Below are positions 1 to 5,109 of a stretch of DNA of 5,109 bases, in pieces. The notes below the pieces were generated by a model, which worked only from the letters and a program-made list of their open reading frames with translations, did no database searches and was not told where the DNA came from. The DNA comes from CAXSEA01 sp964235675 (GTDB lineage: Bacteria; Armatimonadota; Armatimonadia; Armatimonadales; Capsulimonadaceae), in contig CAXSEA010000257.1 of assembly GCA_964235675.1 (NCBI GenBank), forward strand, positions 1-5,109, in the 5' to 3' direction. How positions within the stretch are numbered: the first letter of the stretch is position 1; the number at the start of each line of letters is the position of its first letter. The position numbers and the translations under genes are program-made.

Positions 1-3000
1 ATTCCTTGCCGCGCGTCTGCGTCAGAAGGTCGGACTGCCCCACCATCTCCTGCGTATTCAAGAAGCCAAGCTGCGCGGTAATCTGCCGCACCTCGTCGCC
101 GATAGCGCCGTACAAGCGGCACAATGCGTCCACGGCGCTGTCCGGGTCGCGCGGGACAAACCGCTTCAAGCCGTGCGCAGTCGCTTCCTCAATCGTCTCG
201 ATCTGCGTCGCGATTCCCACGTGGCAGGTATCCAGCTGGCAGCCATGGCAAACGGTGCAGCCCGTAGCCACCATGGTCAGCGTGCCGAAGCCGCAGCGAT
301 TCGCGCCGAGCAGAATCATTTTGACGACATCCGTTCCCGTCTTCATGCCGCCGTCGCACCAGATCTCGATCTCGTCGCGCACTCCCGCCTGGGTCAGCGC
401 CCGATGCGCCTCTTTCACGCCGATTTCCACCGGCAGGCCGACAAACTTCAGCGCGTGAGACCGCGCCGCGCCAGTTCCGCCGTCGTAGCCGGACAGCGTG
501 ATAATATCCGCCCCGGCCTTGGCAACCCCAAGCGCAATCGTGCCGATATTCGGCACCACGGGCACTTTAACCGACACCTTGGCATTGGGATTCGCCGTGT
601 GCAGCTCCTCGATAATCTGCGCCAAATCCTCAATCGAGTAAATATCGTGATTGTTGGACGGCGAAATCAAATCCACCCCAGGCGTCGCATGCCGGGCCGC
701 CGCCACCTTCGCCGACACCTTTTTGCCCGGCAGGTGTCCGCCCTCGCCCGGTTTCGCGCCCTGGCCGATTTTGATCTCGATATAATCCGACGCGTTCAGC
801 ATTTCGATGCTGACCCCGAACCGCCCCGACGCCACCTGCTGGCCCCGGTTGTGACGGTACTTGCCGTACATGTCGAAGATCTCGCCGCCCTCGCCGTTCA
901 AGCAGACGATGTTCATCCGCCGCGCCGCTTCGGCGTACGCCCGGAACGCGGTCTCGCCCTGCGACCCGAACGACATCGACGACAGCTCAATCGGATAGTC
1001 GTGGCGCCCCACTTTCGTGCTCACCAAATTCAATTCCACCGGAGCGCGCTTGCCGAACTGGAAATCCATCAAGTGCCGCAGCGAAATCGGCGTCGCCGTC
1101 TCCACTTCCTTGACGCGGTTGGCATACTCCTCATAGGTGCCCTTGCCGCTGGCCGCGCTCCCGGCGAGCTTCCACACTTTGGGATAGAAGCGCATGTCCT
1201 CGCGCTTCTTGTGCGGCGTTTCGGCGCGCGCCAGCTCAACCCTTCGAGCGGCCAGCTCGTCGAAACGCTCAAACGTCAGGCCGGAGCTGGTGGAGCCGCA
1301 GAAGTTCTTCATTTCGATAAGGCGCGCCACCTCGTAGCTGAGGCCGATAGACGCGAAAATGCGCCCATAGCCGCGCAGCTCATGCGTGCCCATCGTCGAA
1401 ATCACTTTCTCCAGGCCTTTTTGCAGCGCGGAGATCAAGTTGTACAGACGCGCGGCGGCGTCCTCGCCGGTGACGTCGGCGGGCGCGCCGGCAACCGCCT
1501 GCTTGACCATCAACGTCGGGACGACCGCGTCCGCGCCCGAGCCGAGCGCAAAGATAACGTCATGCAGATTGCGCAGCCCGCCCGAGCGCAGCACCAGGCT
1601 GCAAGCGCGCCGCAGCGACGGCGTGCCGCCGCCGATGCCTTCCGAGTTGTCGCTCGCGGCAATTTCGGTCTCGCCGCGAAGAGCCTGATCGACGGCAATC
1701 AGCGCCAGATGCGGGTCGAGAGTGGCATAGCCTTCGGCGAACGCGTCGGTGTCGTCCAGCAAAAGAATCGAGCAGCCGGAGCGCGCGCCGGCGACCGCTT
1801 GCGCTTTAATCGCATTCAGAGCCTGCTGCGTGTTCGCCCCGACGGCATAGCGCAGCGGCAAGCTGCACAGCGCGTTCGGCCCGTAGTAGGCGGCCAGGCT
1901 TTCCAGTGTCACGGTGCGCAGCTGGGCAGCGACAGTTTCCACCTGCTCGCGCGTCAGCAGCGGAGCGAGGTCGCTCGCGCTGGGAATCACCGGAACCGCC
2001 AACTCCAGCGAGCGCAGCAGCGTGTCGGCCTGCTCTGCCAAATTTGGCCGTCCGCCCAGGATGGCGCTGGTCGAAAAGTGCTCCACCTCGCGCTCGCGGT
2101 CCATCGCCGGGTTCGTCACCACCGCGACTGCTTCCTTGAAGTAATCGGACAGCGACTGCTTTTCCGGCGAAAGCGCGGCGAGAGGCCCGTCATAGCCTAG
2201 GGAGTTAATCGGCTCGTTGCCGCTCTTGCAAAGCGCCTCGACGTAATCGACATCCTGGCTGGCCCAGTGAAACGCCGCCAGCCGGTTCGCCGGCTGCGGC
2301 AGATCCACCGCCTGCGGCAGCGAATTGAATGTACTTAAATCGGCATCGGTAAAGGATGGCCGCGCTTCGTCGCCGATCACCTGCAACCGGCTCATTTTCG
2401 ACAAGTCGAAGCGCCGCACCGAGCGCTCGTAGGCGGCCTGCTGCAGCTTATGGTAGGGCAGCAGCTCCGCCTGAGCGCCGCGCTTCATCTGCACGGCAAT
2501 CTTCTCGCCCGGCGCAAGCGGCTTCGGATCGCTTTTAATCACCGAGAACGGCAAAACGCCCTGCTCCGACGAGAACACGTACTCGGTGCTGCTTTCACAA
2601 AACCATAATGGCCTAAGCCCGAGCGCGTCCACGCCGAACACCGCCTCGCCGCCGCACCGCGCGATAATTCCCGCCGGCCCCTGCGCCAGCGGCCCGAGCA
2701 CCCACCTGTAAAAGCGGTACAGAGCGCGCAAATCCGGAGTCATCTTATTGACCTCGTCGGCCATGGGCGGGAAAATAATCTCCATCGCCTCAATCAGCGA
2801 CAAGCCGTGGCGAACAATCAACCCGTGCAGAGCGCGGTCCAAATCCTGGCTGTCGGAGCCGTCGTGGGTAATCGGAATCCCCAGCATCGTCGCTTCGCGG
2901 CGCAGCTTGTCAATCGTATTGATCTCGCCGTTGTGCCCCAGCAGCGGGAACGGCTGCACGCGCTCGAAATTGGAAAGCGTATTCGTGGAGTAGCGTGAGT

Positions 3001-3655
3001 GGCCCAGCGCGAAATTGGTGACGAACGCCGGCGAGCCAAGCTGCGGATAATAGTGGTCGAGAATATCGGCGTTGCCATGCACCTTGTAGACGACCGCGTA
3101 AGTGGACAAAGACACCACGTGCACCGGCGTCTCGTTCTCGATAGCCAGCTGCGCCTCGAACAGAAAACGCTCCCCGCCCAGCGGGTCGGCTTCGGCGTCG
3201 AATTCCGGCACGACGCCGCACACCTGCCAGAACTCCGGCTCGTTGGAGCGGGCGATCTTGCCCAGCGCGTCGTGGCGGACGTCGCCGGTGTCCTCGGCAA
3301 AAATCTCCATGCCATGGCGCAGCAGCACGGAGCGCACCGCGTGTTTCAGCTCGGCGCTCTGCGACGCAAGCCGGCGCGGCAAAAAGAAGTGGCCCACATA
3401 AAAACGCGGGGAATACGCCAGCGCGGGATCGTGCCTCGATTCCTCGCCGATGCTTTCCGCCCAGATCGAGCGCGGAATATCGGTCTGCACGCCGCACCCG
3501 TCGCCCTCCCCTTCCACGCCGCCGGAGCGATGCCCCATCTTTTCCAGGCCATTGATGGCATGCTTCAGCGTCGCGTGGGACGGCTGCCCGTCCTTGCGGA
3601 CATAAGCGACGATGGCGCAAGCGTCATGTTCTTCGTTGTCGCGGTAGTTAATCAA
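1..3655 (-). CDS. gltB: Glutamate synthase large (alpha) subunit, GltB type, 3'-truncated by window edge
   Basis: This enzyme hydrolyses glutamine and channels the ammonia to 2-oxoglutarate, giving glutamate in the cytoplasm; electrons normally come through a small subunit (GltD) or ferredoxin. Neither is visible here. The frame is open for 1,218 codons; GltB proteins are usually about 1,500 residues, so the C-terminal beta-helix domain is missing beyond the edge. Domains seen: a class II amidotransferase with nucleophile Cys13 (HDACAIVAY), HSRYSTN from His219 and GHNGEIN with oxyanion Asn242-Gly243; a central domain (about 480-790) with VTNP near 513-516; and an FMN synthase domain from about 870 with SSMSFGS near 894, NGEGGE at 920-925, GQGAKPGEGG at 964-973, HDIYSIEDLAQ from 1003, SGYDGGTGA at 1055-1063 and DGGMKTG at 1101-1107. 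The Fe-S cysteines are 1133, 1136, 1139 and 1144. The TTG start was chosen because a stop lies five codons upstream and no ATG precedes Cys13; it leaves a 12-residue leader that the family normally removes. The family call is firm; the electron donor is unknown. Confidence 0.95.
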   Translation of the reverse strand, partial: MINYRDNEEHDACAIVAYVRKDGQPSHATLKHAINGLEKMGHRSGGVEGEGDGCGVQTDIPRSIWAESIGEESRHDPALAYSPRFYVGHFFLPRRLASQSAELKHAVRSVLLRHGMEIFAEDTGDVRHDALGKIARSNEPEFWQVCGVVPEFDAEADPLGGERFLFEAQLAIENETPVHVVSLSTYAVVYKVHGNADILDHYYPQLGSPAFVTNFALGHSRYSTNTLSNFERVQPFPLLGHNGEINTIDKLRREATMLGIPITHDGSDSQDLDRALHGLIVRHGLSLIEAMEIIFPPMADEVNKMTPDLRALYRFYRWVLGPLAQGPAGIIARCGGEAVFGVDALGLRPLWFCESSTEYVFSSEQGVLPFSVIKSDPKPLAPGEKIAVQMKRGAQAELLPYHKLQQAAYERSVRRFDLSKMSRLQVIGDEARPSFTDADLSTFNSLPQAVDLPQPANRLAAFHWASQDVDYVEALCKSGNEPINSLGYDGPLAALSPEKQSLSDYFKEAVAVVTNPAMDREREVEHFSTSAILGGRPNLAEQADTLLRSLELAVPVIPSASDLAPLLTREQVETVAAQLRTVTLESLAAYYGPNALCSLPLRYAVGANTQQALNAIKAQAVAGARSGCSILLLDDTDAFAEGYATLDPHLALIAVDQALRGETEIAASDNSEGIGGGTPSLRRACSLVLRSGGLRNLHDVIFALGSGADAVVPTLMVKQAVAGAPADVTGEDAAARLYNLISALQKGLEKVISTMGTHELRGYGRIFASIGLSYEVARLIEMKNFCGSTSSGLTFERFDELAARRVELARAETPHKKREDMRFYPKVWKLAGSAASGKGTYEEYANRVKEVETATPISLRHLMDFQFGKRAPVELNLVSTKVGRHDYPIELSSMSFGSQGETAFRAYAEAARRMNIVCLNGEGGEIFDMYGKYRHNRGQQVASGRFGVSIEMLNASDYIEIKIGQGAKPGEGGHLPGKKVSAKVAAARHATPGVDLISPSNNHDIYSIEDLAQIIEELHTANPNAKVSVKVPVVPNIGTIALGVAKAGADIITLSGYDGGTGAARSHALKFVGLPVEIGVKEAHRALTQAGVRDEIEIWCDGGMKTGTDVVKMILLGANRCGFGTLTMVATGCTVCHGCQLDTCHVGIATQIETIEEATAHGLKRFVPRDPDSAVDALCRLYGAIGDEVRQITAQLGFLNTQEMVGQSDLLTQTRGKE

Positions 3656-3663
3656 TGATAAAA

Positions 3664-3669
3664 CCCTTC
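3664..3669 (-). promoter_or_regulatory. Shine-Dalgarno of gltB supporting a TTG start
   Basis: Read on the minus strand, GAAGGG sits 8 bases before the TTG at 3655-3653. An in-frame TGA at 3670-3668 overlaps this site, so translation cannot start further upstream in this frame. The four codons between that stop and the TTG (AGG, GTT, TTA, TCA) include no standard start codon. This combination decides the start of the glutamate synthase gene. Confidence 0.75.
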
Positions 3670-3680
3670 AAAGTGTCGGC

Positions 3681-3711
3681 GGCGCGTGAGCTGTTCCTGC
3701 CCTCGCGCGAG
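3681..3711 (-). repeat. Imperfect inverted repeat in the gltB leader
   Basis: The arms at 3683-3690 and 3702-3709 are complementary over 8 positions, with a G-T pair in the plus strand that becomes a C-A mismatch in the gltB transcript. The intervening loop is 11 bases. The right arm lies inside CTCGCGCGAG (3702-3711), itself a perfect 10-bp palindrome. It lies 12 bases upstream of the gltB Shine-Dalgarno. GC-rich sequence makes such pairing fairly easy by chance, so any role in control of gltB is speculative. Confidence 0.3.
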
Positions 3712-3830
3712 CCGTTTTGCGTTCGATCAAAAAGCTCATTGAAGCGGAGTCGTCCGATTCAAAAATGGCGAGATCGTTGCCGAGGCGGATATGTGGACGT
3801 TTAGTTTACCTTGCGACACTGCCGCGCGAG

Positions 3831-3860
3831 AATATCGCTATAACGATTTATATAAAACTT
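3831..3860. promoter_or_regulatory. AT-rich candidate promoter core, direction undecided
   Basis: The stretch contains TATAAC at 3839-3844, one mismatch from the usual -10 hexamer, and the perfect palindrome TTTATATAAA at 3847-3856, which offers TATAAA on both strands. No good -35 hexamer lies at 16-18 bp in either direction: the best I find are weak, such as TTTCAC on the minus strand. It is the likeliest melting region in the gap and could serve the reductase, gltB or both. The assignment is inferred from composition and position. Confidence 0.3.
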
Positions 3861-3931
3861 CAGAATCAGTGAAATGCGGTGCCAACATTGATGAGAACAA
3901 TCGAGCGTGTGCATCGCCCCAAGAAAGTGGG

Positions 3932-3949
3932 TAGCAACTCGTTAGCAAC
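3932..3949 (+). repeat. Tandem direct repeat TAGCAAC, 11-bp spacing
   Basis: Two identical copies of TAGCAAC begin at 3932 and 3943, separated by four bases. The 11-bp spacing places them on about the same face of the helix, as seen for some regulator binding sites. They lie between the AT-rich core and the reductase start. Only two copies of a 7-mer are present, so coincidence is possible. Confidence 0.35.
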
Positions 3950-3960
3950 CAGTCTGAATT

Positions 3961-3990
3961 GATCTCCGCCGCAGGCTGCGGCGGAGCATC
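3961..3990 (+). repeat. Strong hairpin in the reductase leader
   Basis: The arms CTCCGCCGCA (3964-3973) and TGCGGCGGAG (3977-3986) pair perfectly over 10 bp around a GGC loop. Three further pairs, GAT (3961-3963) with ATC (3988-3990), extend the stem past a single bulged C at 3987. It ends 7 bases before the reductase Shine-Dalgarno. No T-tract follows on either strand, so it does not look like a simple terminator. It could be an mRNA-stabilising stem, a translation-tuning element, a binding site or a copy of a dispersed palindromic repeat. Confidence 0.7.
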
Positions 3991-3997
3991 GAAGAAA

Positions 3998-4002
3998 AAG
4001 GA
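3998..4002 (+). promoter_or_regulatory. Shine-Dalgarno of the aldo/keto reductase
   Basis: AAGGA lies within a purine-rich run and stands 9 bases before the ATG at 4012. It supports that ATG as the start, even though the first 18 or so residues are low-complexity and outside the conserved fold. Confidence 0.75.
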
Positions 4003-4011
4003 AATCAAATT

Positions 4012-4920
4012 ATGGCAGCAGCAACTGCGCCGGCAGCGGCGAAACCGGATGCATCCGCTTCGGGCGAGTTCAAAATCGGTGGCGAATTGCCCGTCCACCG
4101 CTTAGGCTACGGCGCGATGCGCATCACCGGCAAAGGAATCTGGGGCGAGCCAGAAAACCCCGAAGAAGCCGTCCGGGTGCTGCGACGCATCCCCGAGCTT
4201 GGCATCAACTTCATCGATACGGCCAACTCCTACGGTCCCGAAGTTTCCGAGCGGCTCATCGGCGACACTCTAGCGCCCTACGCGAACGGCCTGGTGGTCG
4301 CCACTAAAGTTGGGCTCACCCGCCAGGGGCCGGATCAATGGCTTCCCGTGGCCCGTCCTGAATACATGCGCGAGTGCCTGGAAATGAGCCTGCGCCGCCT
4401 CAAAGTCGACACCATCGACCTGTATCAGCTTCACCGCATCGACTCGAAAGTGCCCGCCGAAGAGCAGTTTACCGAGCTGCGCAAGTTCCAGGATGAAGGC
4501 AAAGTCCGATTCCTCGGCTTATCCGAAGTGAGCGTGGACGAGATCAAGCACGCCCAGCAGTTCTTTGAGGTAGCGAGCGTGCAAAACCTGTACAACCTCG
4601 TCAACCGCAAATCCGAGGAAGTGCTGAACTACTGCGAACAGAACAATATTGGGTTTATTCCGTGGTTCCCAGTTGCGGCCGGAGAGTTAGCTCGTCCCGG
4701 CGGCGTGCTCGATTCCATCGCCAAAGAGCACGACGCCACCGTCGCGCAGCTCGCCCTGGCGTGGTTGCTCAAGCGCTCGCCGGTTATGCTGCCGATCCCT
4801 GGTACCTCCAGCGTGAAGCATTTGGAGGAAAACGCCGCCGCCGCTTCCATTGAGATCAGCGACGACGATTTCAAGAAGCTTGAAGAGGCCGGACGCGCGG
4901 CATCCGACAAGTCAAACTAA
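4012..4920 (+). CDS. Aldo/keto reductase, PdxI/YdbC-like
   Basis: This is a complete 302-residue member of the aldo/keto reductase superfamily: cytosolic TIM-barrel enzymes that reduce carbonyl groups with NAD(P)H. The catalytic tetrad is intact as Asp69 (FIDTANSYG), Tyr74, Lys99 (VATKVG) and His141 (YQLHRID). Other family signatures are RLGYGAMRITG (30-40), GLSEVS (169-174), VQNLYN (190-195), IPWFP (216-220) and the cofactor-phosphate region PIPGTSSVKHLEEN (261-274). The pattern, including RLGYGAM, a WLP segment near 110-112 and the PGTSS end, resembles E. coli PdxI/YdbC, a pyridoxal reductase, as I recall that sequence. Substrate choice in this superfamily cannot be read from motifs, so pyridoxal is only one possibility. 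Residues 1-18 are an Ala/Pro/Ser-rich lead with no signal-peptide core. It is transcribed away from gltB and has its own terminator, so it is probably monocistronic. Confidence 0.93.
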   Translation: MAAATAPAAAKPDASASGEFKIGGELPVHRLGYGAMRITGKGIWGEPENPEEAVRVLRRIPELGINFIDTANSYGPEVSERLIGDTLAPYANGLVVATKVGLTRQGPDQWLPVARPEYMRECLEMSLRRLKVDTIDLYQLHRIDSKVPAEEQFTELRKFQDEGKVRFLGLSEVSVDEIKHAQQFFEVASVQNLYNLVNRKSEEVLNYCEQNNIGFIPWFPVAAGELARPGGVLDSIAKEHDATVAQLALAWLLKRSPVMLPIPGTSSVKHLEENAAAASIEISDDDFKKLEEAGRAASDKSN

Positions 4921-4932
4921 CCGCACGTTCCG

Positions 4933-4968
4933 AAGCGGCCTTTCTAATTTAGGAAGGCCGCTTTCTTG
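4933..4968 (+). terminator. Rho-independent terminator after the aldo/keto reductase
   Basis: The arms AAGCGGCCTT (4933-4942) and AAGGCCGCTT (4954-4963) pair perfectly over 10 bp. Inner pairs between 4943-4946 and 4950-4953, including one G-T, lengthen the stem. A short T-rich tail (CTTTCTT) overlaps and follows the right arm. It starts 12 bases after the stop codon. The tail is short, but position and stem strength make this a convincing end of the reductase transcript. Confidence 0.85.
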
Positions 4969-5109
4969 TGGCAGTTTAACCGTGCCATTGATGCAGCGCC
5001 GGTGCAATTTTACACCCTCGTAGTATCTCGGAAATAGAGCCTTGCGATTTCCAAACTCATCGGTAAATTAAGATTAGCTAATCGTCGGTCGTTGAAAACT
5101 ATCGGAGTA
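4969..5109. other. Right-edge intergenic stretch with no gene recognised
   Basis: These 141 bases contain no open frame resembling a known protein and no RNA gene that I recognise. They are more AT-rich than the coding DNA. A weak promoter-like pair, TTGCGA (5042-5047) and TAAATT (5064-5069) with a 16-bp spacer, matches the usual hexamers at four of six positions each. With the adjacent palindrome, it may be the control region of a plus-strand gene starting beyond the edge. Confidence 0.5.
5072..5083. promoter_or_regulatory. Perfect 12-bp palindrome, possible operator
   Basis: GATTAGCTAATC is identical to its own reverse complement. It begins two bases after a weak -10-like TAAATT (5064-5069), where a repressor site would block transcription start. 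The arms have no loop, so it suits a dimeric DNA-binding protein better than an RNA hairpin. No regulator gene is visible, and an isolated 12-bp palindrome may be chance. Confidence 0.3.

Larger units (their letters stand above)
3656..4011. other. Divergent intergenic region between gltB and the aldo/keto reductase
   Basis: This 356-bp gap must carry the promoters and leaders of both outward-facing genes. It is more AT-rich than the flanking coding DNA, most clearly around 3831-3900. It contains the two ribosome binding sites, an AT-rich palindromic core, a tandem TAGCAAC repeat and a perfect hairpin, each listed separately. I see no tRNA or recognisable riboswitch. A minus-strand open frame at 3838-4098 overlaps the reductase start; its cysteine-rich, family-less product looks like chance. 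Confidence 0.8.

Noticed and set aside
173..2200. 675-codon plus-strand open frame antisense to gltB
   Set aside because: It is in exact codon register with gltB on the opposite strand. Stops there would require TTA, CTA or TCA codons in gltB, which GC-rich genes use rarely. Its end at 2198-2200 is just a CTA leucine codon of gltB. The product is rich in Arg, His and Gln and resembles no family I know.
2818..3620. Minus-strand open frames inside the gltB 5' half (2910-3620 and 2818-3315)
   Set aside because: They lie in the two other minus-strand frames. The glutamate synthase frame through the same DNA has clear amidotransferase motifs, while these products are low-complexity Arg/Ala-rich sequence.
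3712..3800. Possible glutamine riboswitch or other structured RNA in the gltB leader
   Set aside because: I could not find the conserved core of the glutamine riboswitch or a convincing multi-stem fold, only weak GC-rich pairings.
3869..3885. Sigma-54-like site for gltB, minus-strand TTGGCACC followed by TTCAC
   Set aside because: The -24 GG element fits, but the nearly invariant GC of the -12 element is CA here. That is a near miss; I would not call it a sigma-54 promoter without transcript data.
3838..4098. 86-codon minus-strand open frame across the intergenic region and reductase start
   Set aside because: It overlaps the conserved reductase coding region and the leader hairpin, and its Cys/Arg/Phe-rich product matches no family I recognise.
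1..5109. Mobile element, CRISPR array, defence or biosynthetic system
   Set aside because: There are no transposase or integrase frames, spaced repeats or cluster genes. The window is almost filled by two housekeeping-type enzymes.

Overview
This window holds two convincing genes, arranged divergently around a 356-bp non-coding gap, with a short intergenic stretch at the right edge. The coding DNA is GC-rich and the gaps are visibly more AT-rich. The aldo/keto reductase and the style of its glutamate synthase neighbour resemble proteins I associate with Acidobacteriota. That placement is an impression from family resemblance only; the sequence contains no rRNA or other phylogenetic marker.

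Positions 1-3655 on the minus strand are one uninterrupted reading frame of 1,218 codons that runs off the left edge. It is the large (alpha) subunit of glutamate synthase (GltB type). It contains the class II glutamine amidotransferase domain with nucleophile Cys13, the central domain, most of the FMN-binding synthase domain and the Fe-S cysteine cluster. The C-terminal beta-helix domain lies outside the window. The frame has no ATG near its start. It begins at a TTG preceded by a good Shine-Dalgarno sequence, with an in-frame stop just upstream.

Positions 3656-4011 form the divergent intergenic region. It carries both ribosome binding sites, an AT-rich candidate promoter core, a tandem 7-bp repeat at 11-bp spacing and a strong perfect hairpin just upstream of the reductase Shine-Dalgarno.

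Positions 4012-4920 on the plus strand encode a complete 302-residue aldo/keto reductase of the PdxI/YdbC-like group, followed 12 bp later by a rho-independent terminator. Positions 4969-5109 hold no recognisable gene. They contain a perfect 12-bp palindrome behind a weak promoter-like pair, perhaps the control region of a gene beyond the right edge.

The two genes are transcribed apart and ended or cut off separately, so there is no operon linking them. GltB makes glutamate from glutamine and 2-oxoglutarate; the reductase is a generic NADPH-dependent carbonyl reductase whose substrate cannot be read from sequence. I found no mobile element, CRISPR array, RNA gene or convincing new system. The observations most worth a check are an extra cysteine in the GltB Fe-S motif and the hairpin in the reductase leader.
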